Source: Dryocosmus kuriphilus (Eukaryota; Arthropoda; Insecta; Hymenoptera; Cynipidae). From it: a stretch of DNA of 64,000 nt. The DNA lies in contig CM076197.1 in assembly GCA_038277395.1 (NCBI GenBank), forward strand, positions 27,917,564 to 27,981,563. The letters run 5' to 3'. The translations under genes and the position numbers were made by a program. Positions within the stretch are counted from its first letter, which is position 1. Every line of letters starts with the position of its first letter. Shown one piece after another: positions 11,046-20,261 of the stretch. The notes under the pieces were generated by a model, which had not been told where the DNA came from, made no database searches, and saw nothing but the letters and a program-made list of their open reading frames with translations.

Positions 11046-11787
11046 TATACTGGGAAATAATTTTAGGCCATTGTTCGCGTATCAAAAATTCTGCAGCAGT
11101 TTGATCTGCTTCACCCTGTTCGACATGAGTTTTGCTGTAAACAATATTTTCTCGCTTTTGCCATCTACAAAGCCATCCGCCGGTAGCATCGAAATCCTTT
11201 CCCATCTTGTGTGCTAAATCTACAGCTTTTTTTCTTTAATAAAGGTCCATTAACGCGAGCATCCTTATCTCTTACTTTTGCAAACCAGTCTTTTAAATCA
11301 TCTTCTACTTCACCGTCTTTCCCTGCTCTTTTTCGTTTTCGGTCAACAGATTGATTATTTAAAGCAGCTTCTTCAATTTCAGACCGATTTTTTAACAACT
11401 TACATAAGAAAGGTTGAGAAATTCCCAACTTTTCTGCAGCTTCACGTTGAGACATTTTTGGCAACGAATCGTGAGATTTTAGCAAGTCAAGCTTTTCACT
11501 TAAACTTAGATCACGTCGCTTACTCATTGCAAATGTAAATAGAGAAAGGAACGCTTTGAATTGAAGATGGCGACTGAGCATTTGATCATTGTCTAGTCCA
11601 GCTCGTAGTTAGCCGATAACGTATAGCTTGGTAAATGTGTACATAGTATATGTGTCTTAGTTTATTTTGATAACAATATGCGGGAATTTTTGTATGTATT
11701 AAGATACGAGTGAATTGGTTTTGCCGAAATTGATAACATTACGCGGGTGATAACATTAAGCGGATTTACATTAAGCGGGACCCACTG

Positions 11788-12240
11788 TATTTATAAATTT
11801 GTATCTACAGAGCAATACAAGATGGTGTCAGATAGTCAGGAGAGTTAGTCTCGGAGGGATCTCTGTCTTTGTAGGGTACGATATAAGGTGGGAATATGCA
11901 AGACCGCCAGTTTGTTTCCCCGCGAATTAAAAAAAGTATAAAGCATTAAGAATAATTGTAACAGAACGAATTAGTTTAACTATTATTTGCAAACACACAT
12001 TATGTTATCTTTCATATAAGTTGTTTTTCTTATTCAGTATATCCTTAAATATAAACTTTTATGTGAGATATATGAACAGAAAAATGACCTAGCCTCACTT
12101 TTCGCTTCAAACTTATTTATTTATTATCGCAACAACTCCTTTAACGTGATCAAATAACTCGATTTCCTAAAAATTACACTTCAGGTAATTAAATTAGGTT
12201 ACGTTGATCATAAATAATGCGTACATTTCCTAACATTATC
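11788..12240. other. AT-rich spacer
   Basis: Between the pogo element and the 8 kb inverted-repeat structure. No coding frame or repeat unit seen. Confidence 0.5.
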
Positions 12241-13400
12241 TTAAGGCTGCTGGCCGAGGTCAAAAAACTGTAATGTCGCTCAAATTCCCATTGAATTCCA
12301 TCTGTTTTCGTATTTACTACTTACGTATTTTAAAGAGACACTTTGGAAAAAGATTTCCTCAACCCGGAAGGGGTTCACGGTTGTATGAGGTGCGCTTATA
12401 GTAGACAGTTTTCCGAAAAAAGCTAAAATATTTGTGCTAAAATACGATAATGGAAAAGTGTTGAAATGAGGGGAAGTAGCGAAAGAGTTCCAATGGTTAG
12501 AAGGAGAAAGCAATATTAGAGTAGTACTTGCAACTTATAAATGATTATATTAGGGACTGGAGAGACACTGCAACTGCATTCGCGGCAAGGCAGTGCTTTT
12601 TTCTTTTTATCGAATTTCCAATTTTGCACAATACAACCATATTCCATGTGAAAAACATTAAAAGCACAAAGAGAATTGTATGCAGCAAGTGGGGTTATGA
12701 CAGGATTGACAGGCCTCGACGCTCGTCGCGCCAACCACGACTGCCAAAATACTGTTGGTAATGTCGCTACCCGTAAGCTGCTGCCACCTGCAATGCGACG
12801 GGGGGAATTTCAAGTTTGAAATACAATTATATGGTGTAAATGTCAATGTAGTACTGTTATCTTGTGCAGAAATATTTTTAAAATTCCGCCTTGAAGTATT
12901 TTTCAATATTGAATGAAATTATTTATCTTGTCATAAAGGTGGACATTGCTTACTTCAAGAGTTAATCATATATGAGGAATTACCGTCAAAATTAATTATT
13001 AGGGACAATTTTTCTGCTGTTGAAAATCTTTAAATTATGCGACGAAGATCTGTCGATTATGCGAAAATATGCGATAAAAAAATCGGAACTATAAGCTGAA
13101 AACAATCTATGCAGACCTAAATATTATCCCTTTTTATCATAAATACGGGTATTTCCTACATTTTTACGTTTATAAAATAGAAAATAACAAGTTTTTAGTT
13201 TTTAGGTAGTAAAATATTTATTTTCAAAAAATATAGGAACACCTATATTGACTCGTAGTTACAAATAATTTTGTAAAGTGCAACGACGGAGAAGACGCAT
13301 CAGGGAAAATGGTATAAGGTAAGTACTGAAAACTCTATTCTCGCTTTAGAAAAATTTTAAAACTCTTTAAAACGCTTTAAAAAAATTCTTTCAACACTTA
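12241..13400 (+). repeat. Left inverted arm of the 8 kb element
   Basis: Bases 12245-12880 match the 4602-5200 arm of the small foldback element, including the segment around its loop (GGAATTTCAA, ATATGGTGTAAATGT). Bases 12900-13400 have no counterpart there but pair inverted with 19368-19850. Frames such as 12516-12734 and 12658-12906 are products of this repeat. Confidence 0.75.
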
Positions 13401-13800
13401 TTGTTACTTCGTTCTGTTTGTGTCCATGAACGTTTCAAAAATCAAAAAAGCTGTTAAAAACATTTCTGAAAAAGCTGTGAGAAATTCGGAAAATCGTTAG
13501 GAAACCTTCGAAAAACAAGGGAGATTCGGAGAAATATTCGGTGTGATATGAAAGTAGTAAGTGGAAAGGATAAGGAAAGAAATAGGGGAAACGTACTTAC
13601 GCAACTGGCAGGTTTTTGTCAGTTTTGTTTTTACTCAAGGATAGCTGTTTTTTAGAAGAGAACTAGGTCGAATGTCGAATTTTCACGTGAAAGTGAGGTG
13701 TGTGTGTGGGGAGGCCATGGGAGATGAATATTTGAATAATGGGATAATAACGAGTCAAAAAGGTCGTTGTAGATCGAGAAAAGTGAGTCGAGCAAAATGA

Positions 13801-14803
13801 GGAGGAGATGTTACCAATTCGGATGCCAAAACGATCGACCAGACGTTTGTACAGGTAAATGAGACACTTTATTTTTGAATTATGATAAATCCATTTTCAA
13901 TCTGCCTTATGTTTGAACAGGTTAATTTTAAATGATTAAACTTTTGAGCCTTTTGAATTCGCAAAGAGTTACATAACCTATATGATGATCCGAAAATAAT
14001 CTCGAAAATAATTTTAAAAATTGACAAATATTCATAAAAAAGGAATAATGCTAATTATATATTCATATTATTAATTTCCAGCTTGTCGAGAATCATGTTT
14101 GTGGTGTTTCGTATTTGGAGGTTATATATACACTGCTGGCGAACATTGCACAAAATAATGTTGTAGGTAAAAAAAGTTTCAAGTATCCTTTTCCTATGTA
14201 GTAATGGAATTCATAGGAAATTTATTTTATCACCACAAGCAATTCTACGAAAAATTTTAAAGCGCTACGATTATTTTAGTAAATTTGCAAGATTTTTGTA
14301 AAATCCCTACGATATAATCCTATTGATTTTATACGATTTGGTAAAATTACCATGATAATTGTAGGTAAAAAAAGAACCTATGATAAACATAGTAATTTTA
14401 CACAATTTGTGTAAAGACACTACATTTTTCATGTTTTTCATAGTAATTTTACATCCATACTCGCGATTCTTTTTTGCAGACGATAAACGCAAGGAAATTT
14501 CATGACTGTAATCAATTTTTGTATTAAATGTTGCGGATTTTTCGTATTAAAACTTAAAAATGTGCACATATTCAAATATTAAATATTGTACATTTTAAAA
14601 TCGTGCATTAATAACGATTAAAATATTTATTTTTTAAAGTCAATGTTTGGAGCGAAGCAGAAAAAGTCTTATAATCGTCTCATTTGTTAGTGGGCGTGGG
14701 ATTTTACCTTCACTTGATTCTACATTTACAACTCGAATGCAATTTGGACCTCGTCGGTGTGATAGAATTTGCTTATGAGCACAATGAAAGCACTTCGTCT
14801 AAT
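13801..14803 (+). pseudogene. Three spliced-looking exons of an unrecognised host gene fragment
   Basis: Three open segments have matching splice signals and phases: 13801-13854 (ends CAG, donor GTAAAT, phase 0), 14082-14166 (acceptor TTTCCAG, donor GTAAAA, phase 1) and 14691-14803 (acceptor TTGTTAG, donor GTAAGT, phase 0). Joined they read about 84 residues without a stop: GDVTNSDAKTIDQTFVQ, then LVENHVCGVSYLEVIYTLLA, then GVGFYLHLILHLQLECNL and VIEFAYEHN. The helical, leucine-rich look would suit a HEAT-repeat protein, and the next piece downstream is from transportin-3, but I cannot match these residues to it. A stop lies immediately upstream at 13798. I treat it as a captured fragment, not a working gene. 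Confidence 0.5.
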
Positions 14804-14956
14804 GTAAGTAAAAGCATCTTTCTTCCAAATGAAATTCAAAACTTTTTGTGACTTTTGGCTCAAAATTTTGAGAAAAAATATTTATTGTATTTTAATCGTA
14901 AACATAGTTTTGTCCGCGATAGCTGTAAGTTTCCCTTTAAATTAAAATTCAGACAT

Positions 14957-15377
14957 CCCGGTGCAGCCGTTGTGGGAACTTATGCTTATGGAAAATTGAG
15001 CGATTTCGGTTGACAGAGGTATAAAGACTGATCCTGTGATATGGCTCGACAGACTAGCAGCTATCTTTAGAAACACAAATCCTCAAATAGACGCAGTGTT
15101 GAGACTCTTGGGTATGTGGGAGGCATTCATTGGAGCTATTTTCACGATACTTCAAGAGGCAGACGGGCTAAACTACCACCCTGACTTTCCTATAGATAAT
15201 AGTTCCATTATAGAGCCATTTGATGGAGCCGAGGGGAATTTGAAAAGGACGGTAAATCTGCACTCCTGTGGAAAAGAGAAATGCCCAACTCAAGAGTGCA
15301 TTACACATTTAATTACTTTAATTGAACTCTGGGAATGTGGAGGTACTAGTCCTGATCGAATAAATCAGGAGTGCTAG
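14957..15377 (+). pseudogene. TNPO3: Transportin-3 (TNPO3/Trn-SR) exon fragment, copy 1
   Basis: After an AG at 14951-14952 the frame reads PLWELMLMEN, a stop, then ISVDRGIKTDP, WLDRLAAIFRNTNP and EAFIGAIFTILQEADGL. WLDRLAAIFRHTNP is a hallmark of transportin-3, the importin-beta-type nuclear import receptor for SR proteins. The segment then jumps directly to the region that in the known protein lies about 100 residues further on (GMLEAF...FTILQEADGL), so part of the gene is missing. From about 15196 it runs into unrelated sequence and stops at 15375-15377. Stops and the shared internal deletion show it is not functional. It is one of two copies inside the 8 kb element. Confidence 0.78.
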
Positions 15378-15432
15378 GTAAACTTAAACGAAAATTAACA
15401 CCTTCTTTGGAATCTCATTATATACCCTTCAG

Positions 15433-15567
15433 CAGAATTCGGTAGTGAAACGTGTGAATAGATCATTGGTTGAAAAGGCCCATGTCATGATACGTGGTGC
15501 TGATTTAGTCAAAGAACTGAGGTGGAAGCCAGTTCTGATAAAGGTCAGGAAAGTCCTACAAAAGTAA
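15433..15567 (+). pseudogene. Copia-type integrase scrap
   Basis: A 44-residue frame reads VVKRVNRSLVEKAHVMIRGA and ends at TAA. It matches the Copia integrase segment usually written N.VVERMNR(T/S)LVEKAR.ML..A. A few key residues differ (E to K, R to H). Only this short piece is present; no LTRs are seen nearby. Confidence 0.6.
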
Positions 15568-15957
15568 TTTCTCAAAACACAAATACTTCTGAATTTTAAC
15601 ATAATAAAAAGCAGAGATCAGTCAATTAAAAAATTACTTGACACCTTTGAAAATAATGCAAACTGGTCAGTTTAATGTACTTTAAAATTAAAGTTTCATG
15701 TTTGAAGGAAATTGGTTAATTTTATTGGAATTCATGAAGAAGGAATTCATTTTTAAACATTTTCTTTATATTTGCAAATACCTAGAATCAAAGTATAATT
15801 AGTTTCATTTTATGTGAGAATTCTTCTTTAATGATATTTTTTTCTTCTCCTAAAATTCTCTAATTTTTTTGGAATGGAACTGTTTTAGTGAGGTCTGCAA
15901 TTTTTTGATTGTGCTGGAAAAGGTCTGGAATTTTAAAATCGAAATTTTTCGTAGGGC

Positions 15958-16110
15958 CAGTATACTTCAAGAATATCAGGATTTACAAGTGGTCGTTTAA
16001 TTTGAATAAAACTTGGTGAAATTAGAGTGCTATATAAGAGACATTGGATTGTCCAAGGATTTTTTTAAATTTTGAAAATTACGGATGTTATGCCATGTTG
16101 AATTTTGTTA
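15958..16110 (-). repeat. Dispersed AT-rich repeat, copy 1
   Basis: This stretch, with ATGCCATGTTGAATTTTG at about 16089, is the inverted counterpart of 40360-40515 and resembles 17880-17950 (CCCAAAATTCAACATGGCAT). It is a non-coding dispersed family; type unknown. Confidence 0.5.
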
Positions 16111-16199
16111 TATGGAGACCAAAAACGATAAATTTCGGTGTATTTAAATAAAAACTGGTTTTTGGCTTGAATTTTGGAATTTTTGATATCTGATTCATA

Positions 16200-17473
16200 C
16201 GAGGCACGTCCAGAAAGTAAGTGTACTGGTACTCTCACAGCTGTAGGGAATACTTTTTCGACAGGTTGGCAACACTGCCGCGTAGCCTGACCCCTCCCCT
16301 TCAAAACGAGACCAATCCGAGGTTAGTGTGTTGAAAACTCTTGACGCAGTAGCATCTCTGGCGAAAAATGTCTATCGTATCTCCCGCCAAGTGCGAAATT
16401 CGCGCCGTCATTGGCTACTTTGTTGTGAAAGGAAAAGCTCCAGTTGAGATTTATAATGAGGTGAAAACTGTTGACGGTAATGGATCTATGAATCGTACGA
16501 GTATGTACAAGTGGTGTCGCGAATTTAAAAATGGCCGTACTTCCGTGCATGACGATCAGAGGAGCGGAAGACCTTCAATTGTGATTGACGAACTTGTGGA
16601 AAAAATCGAGATTGCGGTCCGTGACGATCGCAGATTGACGTTAGATGATCTTTCTGCGATGTTTCCGCAAATCTCCAGATCCCTGTTACACGAAACAATC
16701 ACAGAAACTCTCGGTTGAATCGAGTGCAGAGCTCCAAAGAGTTTTTGGAGCGCTACGAACGCGAAGGCGATGATTTTCTCTACTCTATTGTTACTGGAGA
16801 CGAAACCTGGGTTGGCCACTACACGCCTGAAACTAAGAGGCAGTCTCAGCAATGGCGCCACACCTTGTCACCCTCCGCCAAGAAATTCAAAACCACAATT
16901 TCAGCCAAAAAAATCATGGCATCCGTGTTTTGGGACCATAAAGGCATAATTTTGATTGAATATCTGCCTCACGGGGAGACCATCAACGCGGCAAGATACT
17001 GTGAGACGCTGAAAAAATTGAAAAGGGCGATTCAGAATAAAAGGAGGGACATGCTGACGAAGGGTTGCCTGCTGCATGGCAATGCCAAGCCTCACACGGC
17101 CAACGCCACGAAGCAACTCCTGGACTCTTTTGGATGGGACGTTTTGAACCACCCCCCGTATTCCCCTGACCTGGCCCCTTCAGATTTCCATCTCTTCACT
17201 TCCCTGGAGGTGCACATGGGTGGAAACAAGTTTTAAATCGACGAGGGGGTGAAGGGGGAGGTGGAGAAGTGGGCGAAAGAGCTGGCGGGAGGCTTCTTCG
17301 AGGCAGGCATCAAAAAATTGATCCCTCGGCTCACCACTTGCATCGAGAGGGATGGTGACTATGTCAAAAAATAACTTACATATGTACAAGTGTAACCAAC
17401 TATGTTTTTGTTTTAATACATTTTTTTTGAAGCCTACATAAATTGAGTACACTTACTTTCTGGACGTGCCTCG
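16200..17473 (+). mobile_element. mariner element (copy B)
   Basis: Ends CGAGGCACGTCCAGAAAGTA (16200) and inverted TACTTTCTGGACGTGCCTCG (to 17473) are flanked by TA duplications (16198-16199, 17474-17475). Length is 1274 bp. It sits inside the 8 kb TTAA element and is therefore younger than it. It is of the same subfamily as copy C at 52195-53151 and different from copy A. Confidence 0.94.
16368..17373 (+). pseudogene. mariner transposase, copy B
   Basis: MSIVSPAKCEIRAVIGYF starts the N-terminal helix-turn-helix domain; MYKWCREFKNGRTSVHDDQR and RSGRPS follow. After TETLG the frame hits TGA; about 20 residues expected before RVQSSKEFLERYE are missing and the frame changes at about 16716. The catalytic part has TGDETWVGHY (first Asp intact), but the second Asp is replaced by Gly (LLHGNAKPHTA instead of HDNAKPH). 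The third is present (LAPSDFHLF). A TAA at 17234-17236 cuts off the last 45 residues, which continue in frame to TAA at 17373. Inactive by several lesions. Confidence 0.92.
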
Positions 17474-17644
17474 TAATCAGGGACGTGAAAAACCCCTTAG
17501 TATCAAGTTTAGTTCAAAGCCAACGAAATCTTGAATTTTTGTCACTTTTTCTAGTCACTTGCTTCATTATTTGGCCGGTGCGTGGCCTGTATAAAATGAC
17601 GATATCTTGGGAACCAGAGTCTCCATTATTATTTTTTTTTTAAC

Positions 17645-17950
17645 AAAAAGTGAAATTATAAGGAATTTTTATATCCCAACTAAAAAAATATAAAAAGGTG
17701 CACTTTGAAAGAAAAATGAAATTCAAAACTTTTTGCGACTTTTTTGGCTCAAAATTTGGGAAAAAACGTTTATTGTATTTTAATCGTAAACATAGTTTTG
17801 TCCGCGATAGCTGTAAGTGGCATTAAAATTAAAATTCAAATAAAGGTTTTAGAAATAGAGATAATTCAAAAATATTCAGTCCCAAAATTCAACATGGCAT
17901 AACTTGCGTAATTAAAAAAAAGTTAGGTAAATCCTTTGATTGAAGTCGAA
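17645..17950 (+). repeat. Dispersed AT-rich repeat, copy 2 (and partial copy at 14828-14950)
   Basis: AATGAAATTCAAAACTTTTT, TTTATTGTATTTTAATCG and TTGTCCGCGATAGCTGTAAG occur here and again, in the same orientation, at 14828-14930 just before the first TNPO3 fragment. A more diverged relative lies at 40139-40515. The two close copies suggest a segmental duplication inside the 8 kb element. Confidence 0.6.
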
Positions 17951-18393
17951 CCACTTTAAATATCTCCATATAATAGAAAATATCAATATAATTTTATGGG
18001 GTTTCTTTGCAATACTGTTTTGTTCAGTTTCTGTATGCCTTATAGCATAAAAAATGTTATGGACCTAGCCATTTTTAAGTCTTTGTATCAACTTCAAAGT
18101 TTATTTACTTTGTGCAAATACAATTTGAAAATCCATAGGATTTTAATTTAGAAAGAAACTTTAACTTATTAAATGTTGTTTATTAGTATTCTATTCTTCC
18201 AATATACGTATAACGTTTGATCTAGTTTTCTTCGTTAAAAAAAGTATTTCAAATTGGAATTGTTTTTTAAACTTTTACTCTGTATCCTAAAGGACGAAAT
18301 TGTATTCTACTTGATTCAAGACCCGCACGGTCGCCATATAATAAATGTAATATTTAGAGAATATGATTTTTTTTCTACTCTTTTTGTTTACAG

Positions 18394-18720
18394 GAGTTGC
18401 GAAAATACTGTGGAGACTCCCTCAGGAAGAAATCGACCGTTCGATGAAGGAACTCTGCTGGTTCCAGGTGGGGGCGTTGTGTGAACTGATGAAAAATGGA
18501 GTGATTTCCGTTTGGCAGAGGTACAAAGACTGATCCTGTGATATGTCTCGACAGACTACCAGCTATCTTTAGAAACACAAATCCTCAAATAGACGCAGTA
18601 TCGGGACTCTTGGGTATGTTGGAGGCATTCATTGGACCCATTTTCACGATACTTCAAGAAGCAGACGGGCTAAAAAAATCACCCTGATGCCGTCGACAAT
18701 CTCTTCCGCTTATGTGCGAG
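18394..18720 (+). pseudogene. TNPO3: Transportin-3 exon fragment, copy 2, with splice sites
   Basis: An acceptor (polypyrimidine, TTTACAG ending at 18393) opens GVAKILWRLPQEEIDRSMKE then LCWFQVGALCELM, matching the transportin-3 stretch upstream of the WLDRLAAIFRNTNP motif. With one frame change the motif itself follows (TDPV, LDRL, AIFRNTNP), then GMLEAFIGPIFTILQEADGL. With another small slip HPDAVDNLFRLCAR follows, and a clean GTAAGT donor at 18721. It has the same internal deletion as copy 1 but reaches further at both ends. The flanking intron-like borders indicate capture of genomic DNA, not of a processed mRNA. Non-functional. Confidence 0.82.
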
Positions 18721-19367
18721 GTAAGTTTCCATTTTAGAATCTAATTTTTATGACGATCACACAATCATAGATAGAATTTTCATTTATTTTTCGTGCATGA
18801 AAGTTGGCTCTGCTGATAACCAATGTACAACGGTTCTACAGCGGTGCCAAATTAGCTGCTTCTTTACAATTAAAATCTTCAGTTCGCTTTGAAACTAATT
18901 TTCGCGCATATTTCTGTATGGTGAACTAAAATTCAATATTTAAAAAGTACCACCCACAATTAAATTTCTTCTAAATTCAAGGTATTGAAAAATAAACTTT
19001 ATTCAAAATTACAAGAGTTCGAAATTGAAATGAAATCCAAATTATTGAAAGTAGAAATTTCGAACCAACACTTGCTATGTGTTCTAAGATTACTTTATTC
19101 TTTGAAATTTAAGTTTGATCTTTGATATCTTTAAAAACTGTCTTTTATTAACATTTGGAAAGTTTTCGATTAATTTTGTATTTTATTCCTACTCACTATT
19201 TTGCCCATTATTTTGAATTTTTGGATTGGATTCAATTCGCCTGCAAAAAATGGTACTAATTTTGAAAATATTCTTGCAGATTTTTAAAATAGCAGTTGTT
19301 TCTGCAATCCCCGAGTTCTACAGTCGACGCTCGTGCTTGTGGGGAGAACAGCTCAAGGAACTTTTTA
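18721..19367. other. Intron-like AT-rich interior of the 8 kb element
   Basis: Follows the captured exon donor; no coding frame or repeat seen. It may be captured intron sequence. Confidence 0.4.
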
Positions 19368-20261
19368 GTAACAATAATTGTTGAAAGCATTTTTTTTTTA
19401 AGCGTTTTAAAGTTTTTCTAAAGCGAGAATAGAGTTTTCAGTACTTACCTTATTTATATCATTTTCCCTGATGCGTTTTCTCCGTCGTTGTACTTTACAA
19501 CATTATTTGTAACTGCAAGTCAATATAGGTGTTCCTATATTTTGTGAAAATAAATATTTTACTACCTAAAAACTAAAAACTTGTTCTTTTCTATTTTATA
19601 AACCTAAAAATGTAGGTAATAATACCCGTATTTATGATGAAAAGAGGTAATATTTAGGCCTGCATACATTATTTTCAGCTTATAGTTCTCATTTTTTCAT
19701 TGCATATTTTCGTATAATCCACAGATTTTCGTCGCATAATTTGAAGATTTTCAACAGCAGAAAAATTGTCCCTAATAAATAATTCTGAGGGCAATTCCTG
19801 ATATATGATCAACTCTTGAAGTAAGCAATATCCACCTATATGACCAGATAATTGGAAATTCGATAAAAAGAAAAAAGCACTGTCTTGCCGCGAATGCAGT
19901 TGCAGTGTCTCTCCAGTCCCTAATATAATCATTTATAGGTTGCAAGTACTACTCTAATATTGCTTTCTCCTTCTAACCATTGGAACTCTTTCTCTATTTC
20001 CCCTTATTTTAAGACTTTTCCATTATCGTATTTTAGCACAGATAGTTTTACTTTTTTCAGGTAGGGCTTTTAAATGGCCTGAAGGCTCGTATATCCCAAT
20101 CTCTTAGACCTCAGACTATCTCTAGAGACGAAATAATTCAAATCGAGCCTGAAAAAAGCCTGAAAGCGTCCTGAAAACACCTGAGAATATCCTGAGATTT
20201 TCTATCGGCAGGGACATCACATTTCTAACCTATTTTTCGACACCTCGGCCAACAGTCTTAA
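19368..20261 (-). repeat. Right inverted arm of the 8 kb element
   Basis: Pairs inverted with 12241-13400. The arm is interrupted at about 20062-20205 by unrelated sequence rich in CCTGA phrases (GCCTGAAAAAAGCCTGAAAG) that replaces about 200 bp of the left-arm counterpart. The arm resumes at GACATCACATTTCTAACC and ends at TTAA. Confidence 0.72.

Larger units (their letters stand above)
8683..11527 (-). pseudogene. pogo/Tigger transposase (CENP-B-like), split by mariner
   Basis: The start is the ATG at 11527 (MSKRRDLSLSEKLDLLKSH), the usual N-terminus of the CENP-B/pogo helix-turn-helix. A frameshift near 11220 separates this from the second DNA-binding part (GGWLCRWQKRENIVYSKTHV, down to about 11050). 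The mariner then cuts the gene. The DDE catalytic domain resumes at about 9733 with NNIYNADETAL (first Asp), LLVDNCTAH (second Asp) and QPCDQGIIRAM (third Asp), so the acidic triad is intact. A short intron is visible: donor at 8952, acceptor at 8879, joining TCTAG to GTACGTTGAA in phase. The last exon 8683-8878 adds about 64 acidic residues and ends in TAA. Inactive because of the insertion and the frameshift. Confidence 0.86.
8460..11787 (-). mobile_element. pogo/Tigger-type DNA transposon interrupted by a mariner
   Basis: The right end reads AAGCGGGACCCACTG followed by TA (11788-11789). The left end reads AGTGGGTCCCGCT at 8463-8475, preceded by TA with a one-base mismatch at the tip. Subterminal AAGCGGGTGATAACA phrases occur near both ends (8513 and 11744). 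The element would be about 2.0 kb once the 1.31 kb mariner at 9736-11045 is removed, a normal size for Tigger. It carries one transposase gene on the minus strand. Confidence 0.85.
12241..20261. mobile_element. 8 kb TTAA-flanked element with about 1 kb inverted ends carrying host-gene fragments
   Basis: TTAA lies at both borders (12241-12244 and 20258-20261), followed by GGCTGCTGGCCGAGGT on the left and its inverted counterpart (CACCTCGGCCAACAGTC) on the right. The left arm runs to about 13400 and the right arm starts at about 19368; they match inverted over most of this length (GAGACACTGCAACTGCATTC, ATATAGGAACACCTATA, GATGCGTTTTCTCCGTCG blocks). The outer part is the same sequence as the arms of the 4598-5776 element. 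The interior contains exon-like pieces at 13801-14803, two transportin-3-like fragments, a Copia scrap and a mariner. No transposase of its own is visible, so movement would need help in trans. That it moved as one unit is an inference. Confidence 0.7.

Noticed and set aside
15433..15567. Complete Copia retrotransposon
   Set aside because: Only 44 residues of integrase are present; no LTRs, protease or reverse transcriptase nearby.
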